25,610 bases of DNA, from assembly GCA_028717025.1 (NCBI GenBank), contig JAQUOR010000004.1:1-25610 (forward strand). Reading direction: 5' to 3'. Shown here in pieces: positions 14,364 to 22,244 of the stretch (its first letter is position 1; every line of letters begins with the position of its first letter). Position numbers and translations under genes: made by a program. This DNA is from Candidatus Omnitrophota bacterium (GTDB lineage: Bacteria > Omnitrophota > Gorgyraeia > Duberdicusellales > 4484-171). A model generated the notes under the pieces. It searched no databases, had not been told where the DNA came from, and saw nothing but the letters and a program-made list of their open reading frames with translations.

Positions 14364-16295
14364 TTATCGGCGGTATTCAAGCAGAATAGCGGTAATGTCG
14401 TCAAACTGCGCAGGGCCTTTAGAAAATTCAAACAATTTTGCGGTTATGTGATTTAAGGCTTTTTCTTTTGATAAAGAAACATTCCGGGAAAAGACCTCTT
14501 TCAAGCGCTCCATGCCGAATTCCTCCCCTTTTCTGTCGCGCGCCTCAGTAATGCCGTCGGTGTACAAAAGAAATTTATCGTCTTTTGCAAGAGACACCTG
14601 AAAGGTCTCGTACTCCACTTGATCGAGAATTCCCAGCGGCGGACCCGCTACAGGAAGCACTTCGCTCACCTGCCCGCCGCGCTGAAGCGCAAGTATCGGT
14701 AAATGACCGGCACAGGAAGCTTCTAAAACATTCTTTTCTGCGTCAAATATCAGATAAAGGGCCGTCACGAACCTGCCCTCTAAAACCTGGCACAGTTCCC
14801 GGTTGATTTGCGCCAGCACTTGGCTGGGATTATCGTTTACGCGGGCAAAAACCCTAAAAAGTGAGACAGTCTGGGCCATGATAAGTGCGGCAGGAACTCC
14901 TTTTCCCGATACGTCACCGATAAATACTCCCAGGCGCTTATTAGGTAACGTGACGATATCGTATAAATCACCGCCGACAAATTTTGCAGGCTGCATGAAC
15001 GTAGTAATACCTATTGCGGGATGCTCTTGTATATCCTTGGGTAAAAAGCTCTTCTGTATCGCACGCGCAATATCCAGTTCTTTCTCAAGGAGCTGGCGTT
15101 TGTGAATCTCGCTAATGAATTTATAGAGGGTCGCTGCGATGTAGGTAAGAGCGATGACCAATAAAGGTAGAAATAGGTTTATCCATAGACCTAAGAAAAT
15201 CAATAACGCGGCAGCAATACAGAAATAACTTACGCTTATAATACATGTTTCAACAAGCGCCCGTAAAGGATTAAAGTATAGGCACACCGCCAAGCTTCCA
15301 AGAAAAATAAGAATGATGATCCCGATATTGACCAGGGGATCGACCTCAACAATAAATTTTTTATTAAGTATGCTGTTGCATACGCTTGCCTGAAGCCCTA
15401 ACATCGGATATGCTTTTTCAAAAGGCATTGCTTTTAAGTCATGGGTGCCCGTAGCAGTAAGCCCGATAAAACATATTTTATCTTTAAGGAGCGAGAGATC
15501 ATACGCCGGAGCCTTACCTTGCATCGTGTCGCGATATGCCGCGATGATCTGCGCATAGGAAAAATGAATAAAGGATTTAGTCCAACGGTCGGGATAATTC
15601 ACCATAAAGGAAGCGTGTGAAGAAATGGGCAGAGAAATTTTCTTATCGATATTCACCCGCCTGCCTTTAAACTCCGGCGTACGCGTATCTATGCCCAAAA
15701 CATCGCAGGCAACTTTTAAAGCCAGCTGCGGCACAAATGTATTCTCGTATGCGATAAAAAGCGGAATTCTTCTTATTTTTCCGTCAATATCAGTAAAAGT
15801 ATTAATGTGCCCGGAGCCGTGTATGGCCTGCATAAAGTCAGGAAATATTCCCGCGGAAAACGCATTGCTTTCAAGAGGGTCGTAAGACCTTTCCTGCTTT
15901 TCTTTAATATCCAATGCCACGGGAAGATATATGTTGCCGCTTGCAGCGATTGCCTGTGCAAACGCAGCGTCAACCCCTGCGGTACTATCGCTTTTTTCGC
16001 TAAAAAGAATATCAAAGGCAACCGCTTTAGCCCCTGATTCTTTGAGGATCCGTAATACATCAGCGTGATAGTCGCGCGGAAGAGGCCAGGAGCCCAGTTG
16101 TTCCAGAGTCACATCATCAATTTCAACAATGACGATATCTTTCGAAATGGCTTGCGGCGGTCGAAATTTTAAGCGTAAATCATAGGAAACAAGTTCGAGA
16201 CCATCGAAAAGGCGGATATACGTACTTACGGTAATGAGGATGACGGCAGCAATAATTATCCAGAATTTAAGAGGGGTCCTTTTGAAAAAATTCAT
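14364..16295 (-). CDS. CHASE2 receptor with C-terminal PP2C/SpoIIE (RsbU-type) phosphatase
   Basis: A 643-residue inner-membrane signalling protein. A membrane segment at 11-28 is followed by an extracytoplasmic CHASE2 domain (about 35-310; YDLRLKFRPP, IVIVEIDDVTLEQLGSWPLPR, KAVAFDILFSE, GHINTFTDIDGKIRRIPL). Three membrane segments lie between about 320 and 392. After the short helix EKELDIARAIQKSFLP comes the phosphatase, with metal-binding acidic residues D443 (GGDLYD), D461 (GDVSGKG), D580 (YTDG) and D632/D633 (FDDIT). All are present, so it should be active. Such phosphatases dephosphorylate STAS proteins in partner switching; a STAS/kinase pair is encoded at 23042-23780. No clear Shine-Dalgarno precedes the ATG. 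Confidence 0.95.
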   Translation of the reverse strand: MNFFKRTPLKFWIIIAAVILITVSTYIRLFDGLELVSYDLRLKFRPPQAISKDIVIVEIDDVTLEQLGSWPLPRDYHADVLRILKESGAKAVAFDILFSEKSDSTAGVDAAFAQAIAASGNIYLPVALDIKEKQERSYDPLESNAFSAGIFPDFMQAIHGSGHINTFTDIDGKIRRIPLFIAYENTFVPQLALKVACDVLGIDTRTPEFKGRRVNIDKKISLPISSHASFMVNYPDRWTKSFIHFSYAQIIAAYRDTMQGKAPAYDLSLLKDKICFIGLTATGTHDLKAMPFEKAYPMLGLQASVCNSILNKKFIVEVDPLVNIGIIILIFLGSLAVCLYFNPLRALVETCIISVSYFCIAAALLIFLGLWINLFLPLLVIALTYIAATLYKFISEIHKRQLLEKELDIARAIQKSFLPKDIQEHPAIGITTFMQPAKFVGGDLYDIVTLPNKRLGVFIGDVSGKGVPAALIMAQTVSLFRVFARVNDNPSQVLAQINRELCQVLEGRFVTALYLIFDAEKNVLEASCAGHLPILALQRGGQVSEVLPVAGPPLGILDQVEYETFQVSLAKDDKFLLYTDGITEARDRKGEEFGMERLKEVFSRNVSLSKEKALNHITAKLFEFSKGPAQFDDITAILLEYRR

Positions 16296-16389
16296 CGGAA
16301 TGCAACTGATTGGAAAAATAGTGTAAATTTATAGCCCGCCACCAATGCTTTATCATATGGGGGTGGGTCCGCTTCCGGGAGAAAAACAG

Positions 16390-16534
16390 CGGAAATTCGC
16401 GTTTGTTCGATTATTGATGTTAATCTGCTTTCAAAGATTAAGAGATGATTCCAGAGATTTTTATCGCTGCAATCTTTCCCTAATCTGTGTAATCACAGTT
16501 TACAGTTTTCTTATTGTAAACTAATTCGCGTTTT
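16390..16534. repeat. Mixed intergenic repeat between beta-barrel and CHASE2 genes
   Basis: The 239-bp gap 16296-16534 carries AAATTCGCG (16393-16401), AATCTGTGTAATCACAG (16481-16497), an inverted pair TTTACAG...TTGTAAA (about 16499-16520), and AATTCGCG ending right beside the stop codon at 16535. The rest of the gap (16296-16389) holds a C-rich/G-rich stretch and no promoter I would defend. Confidence 0.65.
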
Positions 16535-17581
16535 CTAAAATCTGTACTGCCAGCCGCCGGTAAAAACGTTTTCGAAATACGTCTCAAGGTGATCGTTCGA
16601 ATAGCTATTGCGGCGCGTGTAATAGGCAGTAAGTGAATTGTTCTTGTTCAATTGATAGGTTGCGCCTATTGTTGCTGAGTAGTAATTAACTCTTTCTTTG
16701 TAATCGCGCAGCGTTACCGTACGGGAATAATCCTTATGCATGACCGTGGCTCTTGAAAAGAGACGCAACGAACGTATTAATTGATAATCAAGATACGCGC
16801 CTGCTTCATAGGACTTATAGTCATAAAAATCCTGATATATGGCGTTTGAAGTATTAACGGAGTATTTGCCGTTGAGCCGCGCGAACAGGCGGGGAGTAAT
16901 GTTGGAACCGATGCTATAATCGATCGTATACCGGTCGTCGTGCCGCTTCTTATCCTGTAATACGTTTAAACTCTCTCCTAAAGCATCTTTGTCGGTATAG
17001 TGCTTAAAACCCTCCTCGAAACGCACCTGATGGTATACATTCCTGAAGATGTTCTGTCGCAGATACACAAACCCTTTGTGCATGAGAAAATTGCCGTCTT
17101 CGTTATGAGGATAGTAGAGGATCCCTAAGTCATACCCGGTACCTACGCTAAACGCTTTATAGCGTTTATGCAGGCCTAAATTAAAATGGTTTAAGATGTT
17201 GGAGGCATCGGTAAACTCGTTATAGTTTAAAACGTCCAGATCATAATCAAAGGTAAACTTGATGCCTTCCGACCATTTGATATTTTCAAGCCAGGGCTTG
17301 CTAAAGCTCATCGAGAGCGCAAACTCCTCAAATACGTCTCCTTTGCGTGCGTGGTCCAAGTTGACGTTACTGTCGTAGCCGGAATAAAGACCTACGCGCG
17401 GGGAAAACTTATAGGGGAGCAGGAACTTATGCAATTCCCGCAAATCCAGGCTTTTCGCTTCCTGCTCGTCTTTTGTTTTCGCTGTCTCAGCGGCACTGGT
17501 CTGGCAAAAAGCGTTTTCGTTTCCCAAAAGCGCGCTGACAGTCAAAAGAAAACATATTACAAGAATAAATCGATATTTCAT
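16535..17581 (-). CDS. Predicted outer-membrane beta-barrel protein
   Basis: A 348-residue exported protein with a signal peptide (residues about 1-26, ending NAFCQ). From residue ~60 on it shows alternating, aromatic-rich strands (PRVGLYSGYDSNVNL, RLFARLNGKYSV, YYSATIGATYQL) and ends in phenylalanine (GGWQYRF), the usual outer-membrane sorting signal. The GYDSNVNL opening resembles barrels annotated as 'outer membrane beta-barrel' or TonB-independent surface proteins that accompany FecR proteins. Start ATG 17581 has GGGAGG directly upstream; a longer start is less likely. It comes 42 nt after the FecR1 gene. It could serve as a pore or anchor for the FecR products; no substrate can be named. 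Confidence 0.85.
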   Translation of the reverse strand: MKYRFILVICFLLTVSALLGNENAFCQTSAAETAKTKDEQEAKSLDLRELHKFLLPYKFSPRVGLYSGYDSNVNLDHARKGDVFEEFALSMSFSKPWLENIKWSEGIKFTFDYDLDVLNYNEFTDASNILNHFNLGLHKRYKAFSVGTGYDLGILYYPHNEDGNFLMHKGFVYLRQNIFRNVYHQVRFEEGFKHYTDKDALGESLNVLQDKKRHDDRYTIDYSIGSNITPRLFARLNGKYSVNTSNAIYQDFYDYKSYEAGAYLDYQLIRSLRLFSRATVMHKDYSRTVTLRDYKERVNYYSATIGATYQLNKNNSLTAYYTRRNSYSNDHLETYFENVFTGGWQYRF

Positions 17582-17623
17582 ATACCTCCCTTTATTGAGG
17601 GCCGTCGACATTCAGGATCTTCG

Positions 17624-18421
17624 TCACCAACCGTAGTCGTAGCCGCCTTCGCCGCCTTCGTCGCCTTTATCGCTTCCGCCGGAACCGCCTTCATCCCGCG
17701 GCCTACCCTCTTCATCTCTGCGGGCCCCTTCAAATAAATTATCCTTATAATCCTGTTGCTGGTCCTGCCGTAAGTCATCAGTAGAACCGTTCCCATCTTC
17801 GCTTCCGCGTAAATCCTCTATATAATCCATAAAATCCTGCCAGGCTTTTAAATCCTCTGCAGAGAGTTGAAAGCTTGCGCTTAAATTGCCGTCCGCATCG
17901 ACAGTAACTCCTAAGCCGGCCAAAAGATCAAGGGCTTTCTGCAAGAGCCCGCTGCTATCTAATCCCTGCACATTGACCACACTTTGAAGGCACTGGATGA
18001 TGCTTACGCCGTTATTAAATTCTACGGACTCCCCTGTTCCGCGCACTCCGGCAACTGCGGTAGGCGTGCGGATTTCGAATTTCTCTACTTTTTTTATATC
18101 GTCGATCAAGGCAAACACTCTTCCCTGGGGCAAGCTGATATTGACCGGTTTTATTTCGGTAAGCGTTATTTGGGAATTTTCCCTTACTGTCAGTATATTT
18201 TTCATCTGGTCGTCGAAAATAAGCGTGCACTTGGAATCCTTGCCTGTCTTAATTTCTGCCAGCGCTTCTAAGAACGTATTGGTCGCGGCCTTCTCCCAGG
18301 AAGCAGCAGGGCCCTTTTTAACCGAGACATCTCCTTTAACGTCAATGATCTTGGCAGTCTGGGCGAATGCGCTAAAAGAGAACAAGAGACAGATACAGGA
18401 TAATATCAGTTTACGTGTCAT
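17624..18421 (-). CDS. FecR-domain exported protein 1 (acidic Gly-rich tail)
   Basis: A 265-residue secreted protein. The signal peptide ends SAFAQ. Residues about 22-150 form a FecR-type beta domain with AKIIDVKGDVSVKKG, ISLPQGRVFALIDD and the hallmark TPTAVAGVRGTGESVEF. A helical part (about 160-205) follows, and then a charged, disordered tail rich in Asp, Gly and Glu that ends YDYGW. It has neither a membrane anchor nor a TonB motif, so it is not a classic FecR anti-sigma factor. GGGAGG sets the ATG at 18421. About 95 bp of its FecR core (18027-18121) are nearly identical in DNA to the two upstream paralogs. The function is unknown; such proteins often sit near CHASE2 receptors. Confidence 0.9.
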   Translation of the reverse strand: MTRKLILSCICLLFSFSAFAQTAKIIDVKGDVSVKKGPAASWEKAATNTFLEALAEIKTGKDSKCTLIFDDQMKNILTVRENSQITLTEIKPVNISLPQGRVFALIDDIKKVEKFEIRTPTAVAGVRGTGESVEFNNGVSIIQCLQSVVNVQGLDSSGLLQKALDLLAGLGVTVDADGNLSASFQLSAEDLKAWQDFMDYIEDLRGSEDGNGSTDDLRQDQQQDYKDNLFEGARRDEEGRPRDEGGSGGSDKGDEGGEGGYDYGW

Positions 18422-18448
18422 AACAGCCTCCCTTTTTAACAATGCATT

Positions 18449-18477
18449 AGTATATCTCGATTCAATTATATCGTAAA
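18449..18477 (-). promoter_or_regulatory. Possible promoter of FecR gene 1
   Basis: On the minus strand TTTACG (18472-18477) and TATACT (18449-18454, five of six) are 17 nt apart, just after the stop of FecR gene 2. It would let the FecR1-barrel-CHASE2 genes be transcribed apart from the upstream paralogs. Confidence 0.45.
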
Positions 18478-18481
18478 ATCA

Positions 18482-19264
18482 TTACGTACCAAAGCCGGTA
18501 CCACCGCCCGTACCGCCTGAGGACCGCTCATCCCTACGTTCATCTTCATACGCGGCGTCTGAGCGTTCCTGCTGTCGGTCCTGTTTTAATTCATCGAGGG
18601 AAGTTGAGCCAACTCCATTATCGCCGCCTCTCGCCTGAGCATTTCGCTGCATATGCCCGAGGGAAGCTTCGAATCTCCTCCACTCCTGCAGGTCACCCTC
18701 ACTTAAGGAAAATGCCTGTCCGAATGCTCCGGCGTTATCGACATTAATACCAAAACCTTCCAAGAGAGATTGTTCGTTTAAGCTTTGTCCCTGGGCACCT
18801 AAACCCTGTACGTATACTGCATCCGCAAAGCACTTAAAAATGCTCATACCTCCATTAAATTCTACGGACTCCCCTGTTCCACGCACTCCGGCAACTGCGG
18901 TAGGCGTGCGGATTTCGAATTTCTCTACTTTTTTTATATCGTCGATCAAGGCAAACACTCTTCCCTGGGGAAGGGAAATGTTTGCAGGTTTTATGTCTTC
19001 CAGTTTGACCCAGGAGTTTTCTTTCAATGTCAAAATGTTCTTCATCGTCTCATCGAAGCTCAGCGTGCATTCGGACTTAGCTCCTGTTTTAACTTCCGCC
19101 TGTTTACCTAACATGGTAGAAATCTTTGCTTTTTCCCAAGGAGCGGATGCGTCTTTCTTAATCGAGACTTTTCCTGTCGCGTCAATGATTTTAGCGGTCT
19201 GAGTAAATGCGCAGGGAGAGAATAATAATACGCACGTAAAAAACAATGCAATGCTACGCTTCAT
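18482..19264 (-). CDS. FecR-domain exported protein 2
   Basis: A 260-residue secreted protein: signal peptide (MKRSIALFFTCVLLF..., cleavage near FTQ), FecR domain with TPTAVAGVRGTGESVEF, a helical segment (SLSEGDLQEWRRFEAS) and a divergent hydrophilic tail ending SSGGTGGGTGFGT. Residues about 30-195 are identical to paralog 3, because 491 bp of DNA are identical. Only the signal peptide and the tail differ, which suggests that the core has been homogenised while the ends diverged. AAGGAG is placed well before the ATG. The gene lies between FecR3 (119-bp repeat-bearing gap) and FecR1. Confidence 0.9.
   Translation of the reverse strand: MKRSIALFFTCVLLFSPCAFTQTAKIIDATGKVSIKKDASAPWEKAKISTMLGKQAEVKTGAKSECTLSFDETMKNILTLKENSWVKLEDIKPANISLPQGRVFALIDDIKKVEKFEIRTPTAVAGVRGTGESVEFNGGMSIFKCFADAVYVQGLGAQGQSLNEQSLLEGFGINVDNAGAFGQAFSLSEGDLQEWRRFEASLGHMQRNAQARGGDNGVGSTSLDELKQDRQQERSDAAYEDERRDERSSGGTGGGTGFGT
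18684..19174. repeat. 491-bp exact direct repeat, copy A (inside FecR gene 2)
   Basis: This segment is identical, by line-by-line reading, to 19592-20082, at an offset of 908 bp. It covers the FecR core and the helix after it. Identity breaks off abruptly at both ends. Confidence 0.92.
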
Positions 19265-19383
19265 GATATCTCCTTAATGGATCCCGCTTGTGGCGGAACG
19301 GATTACTTCGTAAGCTCTTAAGCTGACAGGCTCGCGAGTGCTTTAAGAAACTTACGGACTAATGAACTTAAATATCCTTTACA
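19265..19383. repeat. Repeat-bearing gap between FecR genes 3 and 2
   Basis: The gap holds CTAATGAACTTA (19359-19370), also found after osmC, plus short inverted words (TTCGTAAGCTCTTAAGCTG; CTCGCGAG at 19331-19338). The ribosome site of FecR2 follows. No clear terminator or promoter. Confidence 0.5.
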
Positions 19384-20169
19384 CTAATCACACACTGTTT
19401 CGTTTCCGACAGTGCGGCATCTCTCGCGACTCTCCTCGTCTCTTCTTTCTCTCTCTAAAATAGTATCGCCATAATCCTGACGGGTATCCTGCTTTAACTC
19501 ATCAAGGGAAGCTGAACCGGCCCTGTTGTCGCGTCCGGTGCGTTCGGCATCCCTTTGTATGTGTTCTGCGGAAGCTTCGAATCTTCTCCATTCCTGCAGG
19601 TCACCCTCACTTAAGGAAAATGCCTGTCCGAATGCTCCGGCGTTATCGACATTAATACCAAAACCTTCCAAGAGAGATTGTTCGTTTAAGCTTTGTCCCT
19701 GGGCACCTAAACCCTGTACGTATACTGCATCCGCAAAGCACTTAAAAATGCTCATACCTCCATTAAATTCTACGGACTCCCCTGTTCCACGCACTCCGGC
19801 AACTGCGGTAGGCGTGCGGATTTCGAATTTCTCTACTTTTTTTATATCGTCGATCAAGGCAAACACTCTTCCCTGGGGAAGGGAAATGTTTGCAGGTTTT
19901 ATGTCTTCCAGTTTGACCCAGGAGTTTTCTTTCAATGTCAAAATGTTCTTCATCGTCTCATCGAAGCTCAGCGTGCATTCGGACTTAGCTCCTGTTTTAA
20001 CTTCCGCCTGTTTACCTAACATGGTAGAAATCTTTGCTTTTTCCCAAGGAGCGGATGCGTCTTTCTTAATCGAGACTTTTCCCTTAACGTAGAGTATTTT
20101 TGCTTCCTGCGCAAAAACGTTACCTAAAAGCAATAGAGAAAAAAGAAATACACCGATTAATCGCTTCAC
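19384..20169 (-). CDS. FecR-domain exported protein 3
   Basis: A 261-residue secreted FecR-domain protein. I start it at GTG 20169: AAGGAGG lies 6-7 nt upstream, and the product then aligns with the N-termini of the other two paralogs (VKRLIGVFLF against MKRSIALFF). The signal peptide ends NVFAQ. The core (about 25-190) equals paralog 2 exactly. The tail is different and ends with two cysteines (RCRTVGNETVCD), which could form a disulfide; the other two tails have none. It is the first of the three FecR genes after mlaD and is separated from it by a 309-bp gap, so it may have its own promoter. Confidence 0.9.
   Translation of the reverse strand: MKRLIGVFLFSLLLLGNVFAQEAKILYVKGKVSIKKDASAPWEKAKISTMLGKQAEVKTGAKSECTLSFDETMKNILTLKENSWVKLEDIKPANISLPQGRVFALIDDIKKVEKFEIRTPTAVAGVRGTGESVEFNGGMSIFKCFADAVYVQGLGAQGQSLNEQSLLEGFGINVDNAGAFGQAFSLSEGDLQEWRRFEASAEHIQRDAERTGRDNRAGSASLDELKQDTRQDYGDTILERERRDEESRERCRTVGNETVCD
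19592..20082. repeat. 491-bp exact direct repeat, copy B (inside FecR gene 3)
   Basis: Partner of 18684-19174. The two copies share every base I compared, including third-codon positions, so duplication or gene conversion was recent. Confidence 0.92.
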
Positions 20170-20244
20170 TGCGGCCTCCTTCAACGAGCAGGTGGCTTAC
20201 GGAACGAGTGAACGTAAATCATGGGCCGTAAGGCCGTCTGCGAA

Positions 20245-20323
20245 TTCCTGTCTGCTCGCCTCGCGGCGTCCGCCTCGGCGAAGCCTTTGGCGAGACGGGA
20301 AGCCGAGGGCCGGCAGGCAGGAA
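20245..20323. repeat. GC-rich nested hairpin upstream of FecR gene 3
   Basis: Part of the 309-bp gap 20170-20478. TTCCTGTCTGC (20245-20255) pairs with GCAGGCAGGAA (20313-20323) with one wobble, and CCTCGGC (20273-20279) pairs with GCCGAGG (20302-20308) inside. The words match the GCCTGCC/GGCAGGC hairpins at 6137 and 24965. The gap also has CCATGG twice, five bases apart (20386-20402). I see no gene in it and no convincing promoter, though FecR gene 3 probably needs one. Confidence 0.65.
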
Positions 20324-20443
20324 ACCCCGCTCTTTTGGCTGGGTTATTTTGTTAAACTATTTTTCAACCTCTTTTTTAGATGTCCCATGGCGCTACCATG
20401 GTGTTTCAATTTGTATTCTCGATTTGTTACATCTTGTTAGGTA

Positions 20444-20470
20444 ATTTTTCTTGCGAAACACAAGAAAAAT
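20444..20470 (-). terminator. AT-rich hairpin after mlaD, possible transcript end
   Basis: ATTTTTCTTG (20444-20453) pairs perfectly with CAAGAAAAAT (20461-20470) across 7 nt, starting 8 nt after the mlaD stop. On the minus strand the stem is not followed by a U run, so termination is uncertain; mRNA 3' end protection is also possible. Confidence 0.4.
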
Positions 20471-20478
20471 CACAAGTC

Positions 20479-21135
20479 TCATCTGACTTTCCTCTCCCTG
20501 ATCTGCTCTTCCTTGGTTTTAAACAAAATCTTCCAGGGATGCATTTTTATGTCCGCGCTGAAATCCTCGAAATTCCTCGTGGTTATCTCTATGCTCTCCA
20601 TGATGCGATTCACGCTCTCTTTATTTTCCGATACGGTATCGTTGACGTTAACGGCAATCTTCTTTACCTCTTCGGTAAGCCCTCCGATGTCTTTGGTCAA
20701 ACTTTGCGCCTGCTCCATGACCACGTCTAAGTCCATATAGGGTTTCCCGTCGAACACGCTTCCTTCTGCCACGAATTCTTTACCCTCATGCGATGCGATC
20801 TGAATATATTTTTCGCCCATAAGCCCCATGGTTTTTATGGAGATAACCGGATTTTCTCTCACTTTGGCCTCTTTGGCAAGCCAGAGCGTCAGCTTTATCT
20901 TGGTCGTATCTCCATCGTAGACCACGCGTATGTCTTCAACTTTGCCCACTTCCAGGCCGTTTAATGCCACCGGGGCTTTTTTATTTAAACCCGCGACTTC
21001 ATCAAACAAGGCATAAATGCGGTAGCCTTCTTTTTTGACGTTCACCTTACCGGTGCTGAAAGTCAAATAGACCAGGCCCACGATACATAAGACGAAAAAC
21101 AAGCCTACCTTAAATTCATTGCCGTGTTTTCTCAT
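20479..21135 (-). CDS. mlaD: MCE-domain lipid-binding protein MlaD
   Basis: A 218-residue protein with one N-terminal membrane helix (about 8-26, EFKVGLFFVLCIVGLVYLTF) and an MCE domain (about 37-116: GYRIYALFDEVAGLNKKAPVALNGLEVGKVEDI ... GLMGEKYIQI). A helical C-terminal region (about 130-195) of amphipathic repeats is longer than in E. coli MlaD. MlaD forms hexameric rings in the periplasm that pass phospholipids to or from the MlaFE transporter. AAGGAG precedes the ATG. It follows mlaF by 92 nt of repeat DNA. No mlaC or mlaA is in the window. Confidence 0.92.
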   Translation of the reverse strand: MRKHGNEFKVGLFFVLCIVGLVYLTFSTGKVNVKKEGYRIYALFDEVAGLNKKAPVALNGLEVGKVEDIRVVYDGDTTKIKLTLWLAKEAKVRENPVISIKTMGLMGEKYIQIASHEGKEFVAEGSVFDGKPYMDLDVVMEQAQSLTKDIGGLTEEVKKIAVNVNDTVSENKESVNRIMESIEITTRNFEDFSADIKMHPWKILFKTKEEQIRERKVR

Positions 21136-21145
21136 TTGACTCCTT

Positions 21146-21227
21146 TTTTCAAACGCGGATCATCGCAGACACAACACAGATGGTCGCAGATGCTTTATCT
21201 GCGGGAATCTGCGTTCATGTGCGCTTT
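21146..21227. repeat. CGCAGATT-type intergenic element between mlaF and mlaD
   Basis: Terminal words AACGCGGATC and AATCTGCGTT are near-inverse (8 of 10), with CGCAGA, GTCGCAGAT and TATCTGCGGG inside. The element fills the space from the mlaF stop to the mlaD ribosome site. Confidence 0.75.
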
Positions 21228-22040
21228 CTATAAACCGAAAATTTCTTCTATGTTCGTCTCTTCTTTGAAAAAATCTATCGGCCCCGTTGGGTTACCGTTG
21301 ATAAACTGCTGCACATAAGCATTGTCGGAATTTCGTATTTCTTCGGATGTGCCTACGGCAACCAAACTTCCTTTATGCACCATGGCTACTCTGTCGGCTA
21401 TTTTAAAGACGCTCTGCATGTCGTGCGTCACCACCACCGAGGTAATCAACAATTTCTCGCTTAAATCCTTGATTAATTTATCGGTTACTCCTCCTACGAC
21501 CGGGTCAAGCCCTGAGGTCGGCTCATCATAAAAAACGATATCGGGGTCAAGCGCAATGCCGCGCGCAAGGCTTACGCGCTTACGCATGCCGCCGGAAATC
21601 TGCGAGGGGTAATGGTTCTCATATCCGCGCAAACCCACCAGCGAAAGTTTCATCCGCACAATGATATCGATAATATCCTCCGCCAGTTTTGTGTGCTCGC
21701 GCAAAGGAAGCGCAACGTTCTCTTTAACGGTGAGGGAATCAAGCAATGCAGAGTATTGAAAAACCATGCCAAAGGCTTTTCTTACTGTATCCAATTCATC
21801 CTGATTGCAGCGCGCGATATCTTTACCCTTGATGCACACGCTGCCTTCTTCCGGCCGCAATACCCCCGTCATCAGGCGCAACAACGTGCTCTTTCCTGAG
21901 CCGGAACAACCCATGATAATAAACGTCTCGCCGCAATAGATGTCCAGGCTGACATTATCGATGGTCTTTTTGCCCTGAAAATATTTGGAAACGTTACGCA
22001 GTGAAATAATAGCTTCCTGTTTACATTCTTTCAAGCTCAT
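21228..22040 (-). CDS. mlaF: ABC transporter ATPase MlaF
   Basis: A 270-residue ABC ATPase that powers the MlaE permease. Walker A is GCSGSGKST (44-52), Q-loop Q95 in GMVFQYSALL, signature SGGMRKR (149-155), Walker B DIVFYDEP (167-174), H-loop H206. The GMRKR signature and FYDEPTSGLDP are typical of MlaF rather than of other ABC groups. A C-terminal extension (about 245-270, PTGPIDFFKEETNIEEIFGL) is present. No clear Shine-Dalgarno precedes the ATG at 22040, and a 204-nt gap with two hairpins separates it from mlaE, which is unusual inside an mla operon. Confidence 0.94.
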   Translation of the reverse strand: MSLKECKQEAIISLRNVSKYFQGKKTIDNVSLDIYCGETFIIMGCSGSGKSTLLRLMTGVLRPEEGSVCIKGKDIARCNQDELDTVRKAFGMVFQYSALLDSLTVKENVALPLREHTKLAEDIIDIIVRMKLSLVGLRGYENHYPSQISGGMRKRVSLARGIALDPDIVFYDEPTSGLDPVVGGVTDKLIKDLSEKLLITSVVVTHDMQSVFKIADRVAMVHKGSLVAVGTSEEIRNSDNAYVQQFINGNPTGPIDFFKEETNIEEIFGL

Positions 22041-22135
22041 AGTTTAAAAATATTCTTCTCTGTCGTCATCCCTTACGCCTGTATACCGGCTAAGTTTCCT
22101 GGCCCAGGCCGTGATATTTAACCGGAGCGTTTCTT

Positions 22136-22180
22136 GTCCCCTTCGGGGATAATTCAGCTAAGTCACGATTGCATCGTGAC
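22136..22180. promoter_or_regulatory. Two tandem hairpins between mlaE and mlaF
   Basis: TCCCC-TTC-GGGGA (22137-22149) and GTCACGAT-TGC-ATCGTGAC (22162-22180, 8-bp perfect stem) stand 12 nt apart inside the 22041-22244 gap. Variants of GCTAAGT occur beside them (about 22089 and 22157). They may pause transcription or protect mlaE mRNA; no U tract follows. Confidence 0.45.
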
Positions 22181-22244
22181 AAGTTTCATTAGATGATTCG
22201 GCCAAGTATTTTTTCTTCACTGAACTCGAAAAAAACCGGGGTCA

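Noticed and set aside
19526..20092. Long plus-strand open frame (188 codons) opposite FecR gene 3, with a similar one at 18840-19202
   Set aside because: Each lies antisense to a FecR gene with a signal peptide and a good ribosome site. The duplicated block simply repeats the open antisense frame.
18482..20169. Insertion-sequence duplication as cause of the FecR repeat
   Set aside because: No transposase, terminal inverted repeats or target duplication flank the 491-bp block; the breakpoints lie inside coding sequence.
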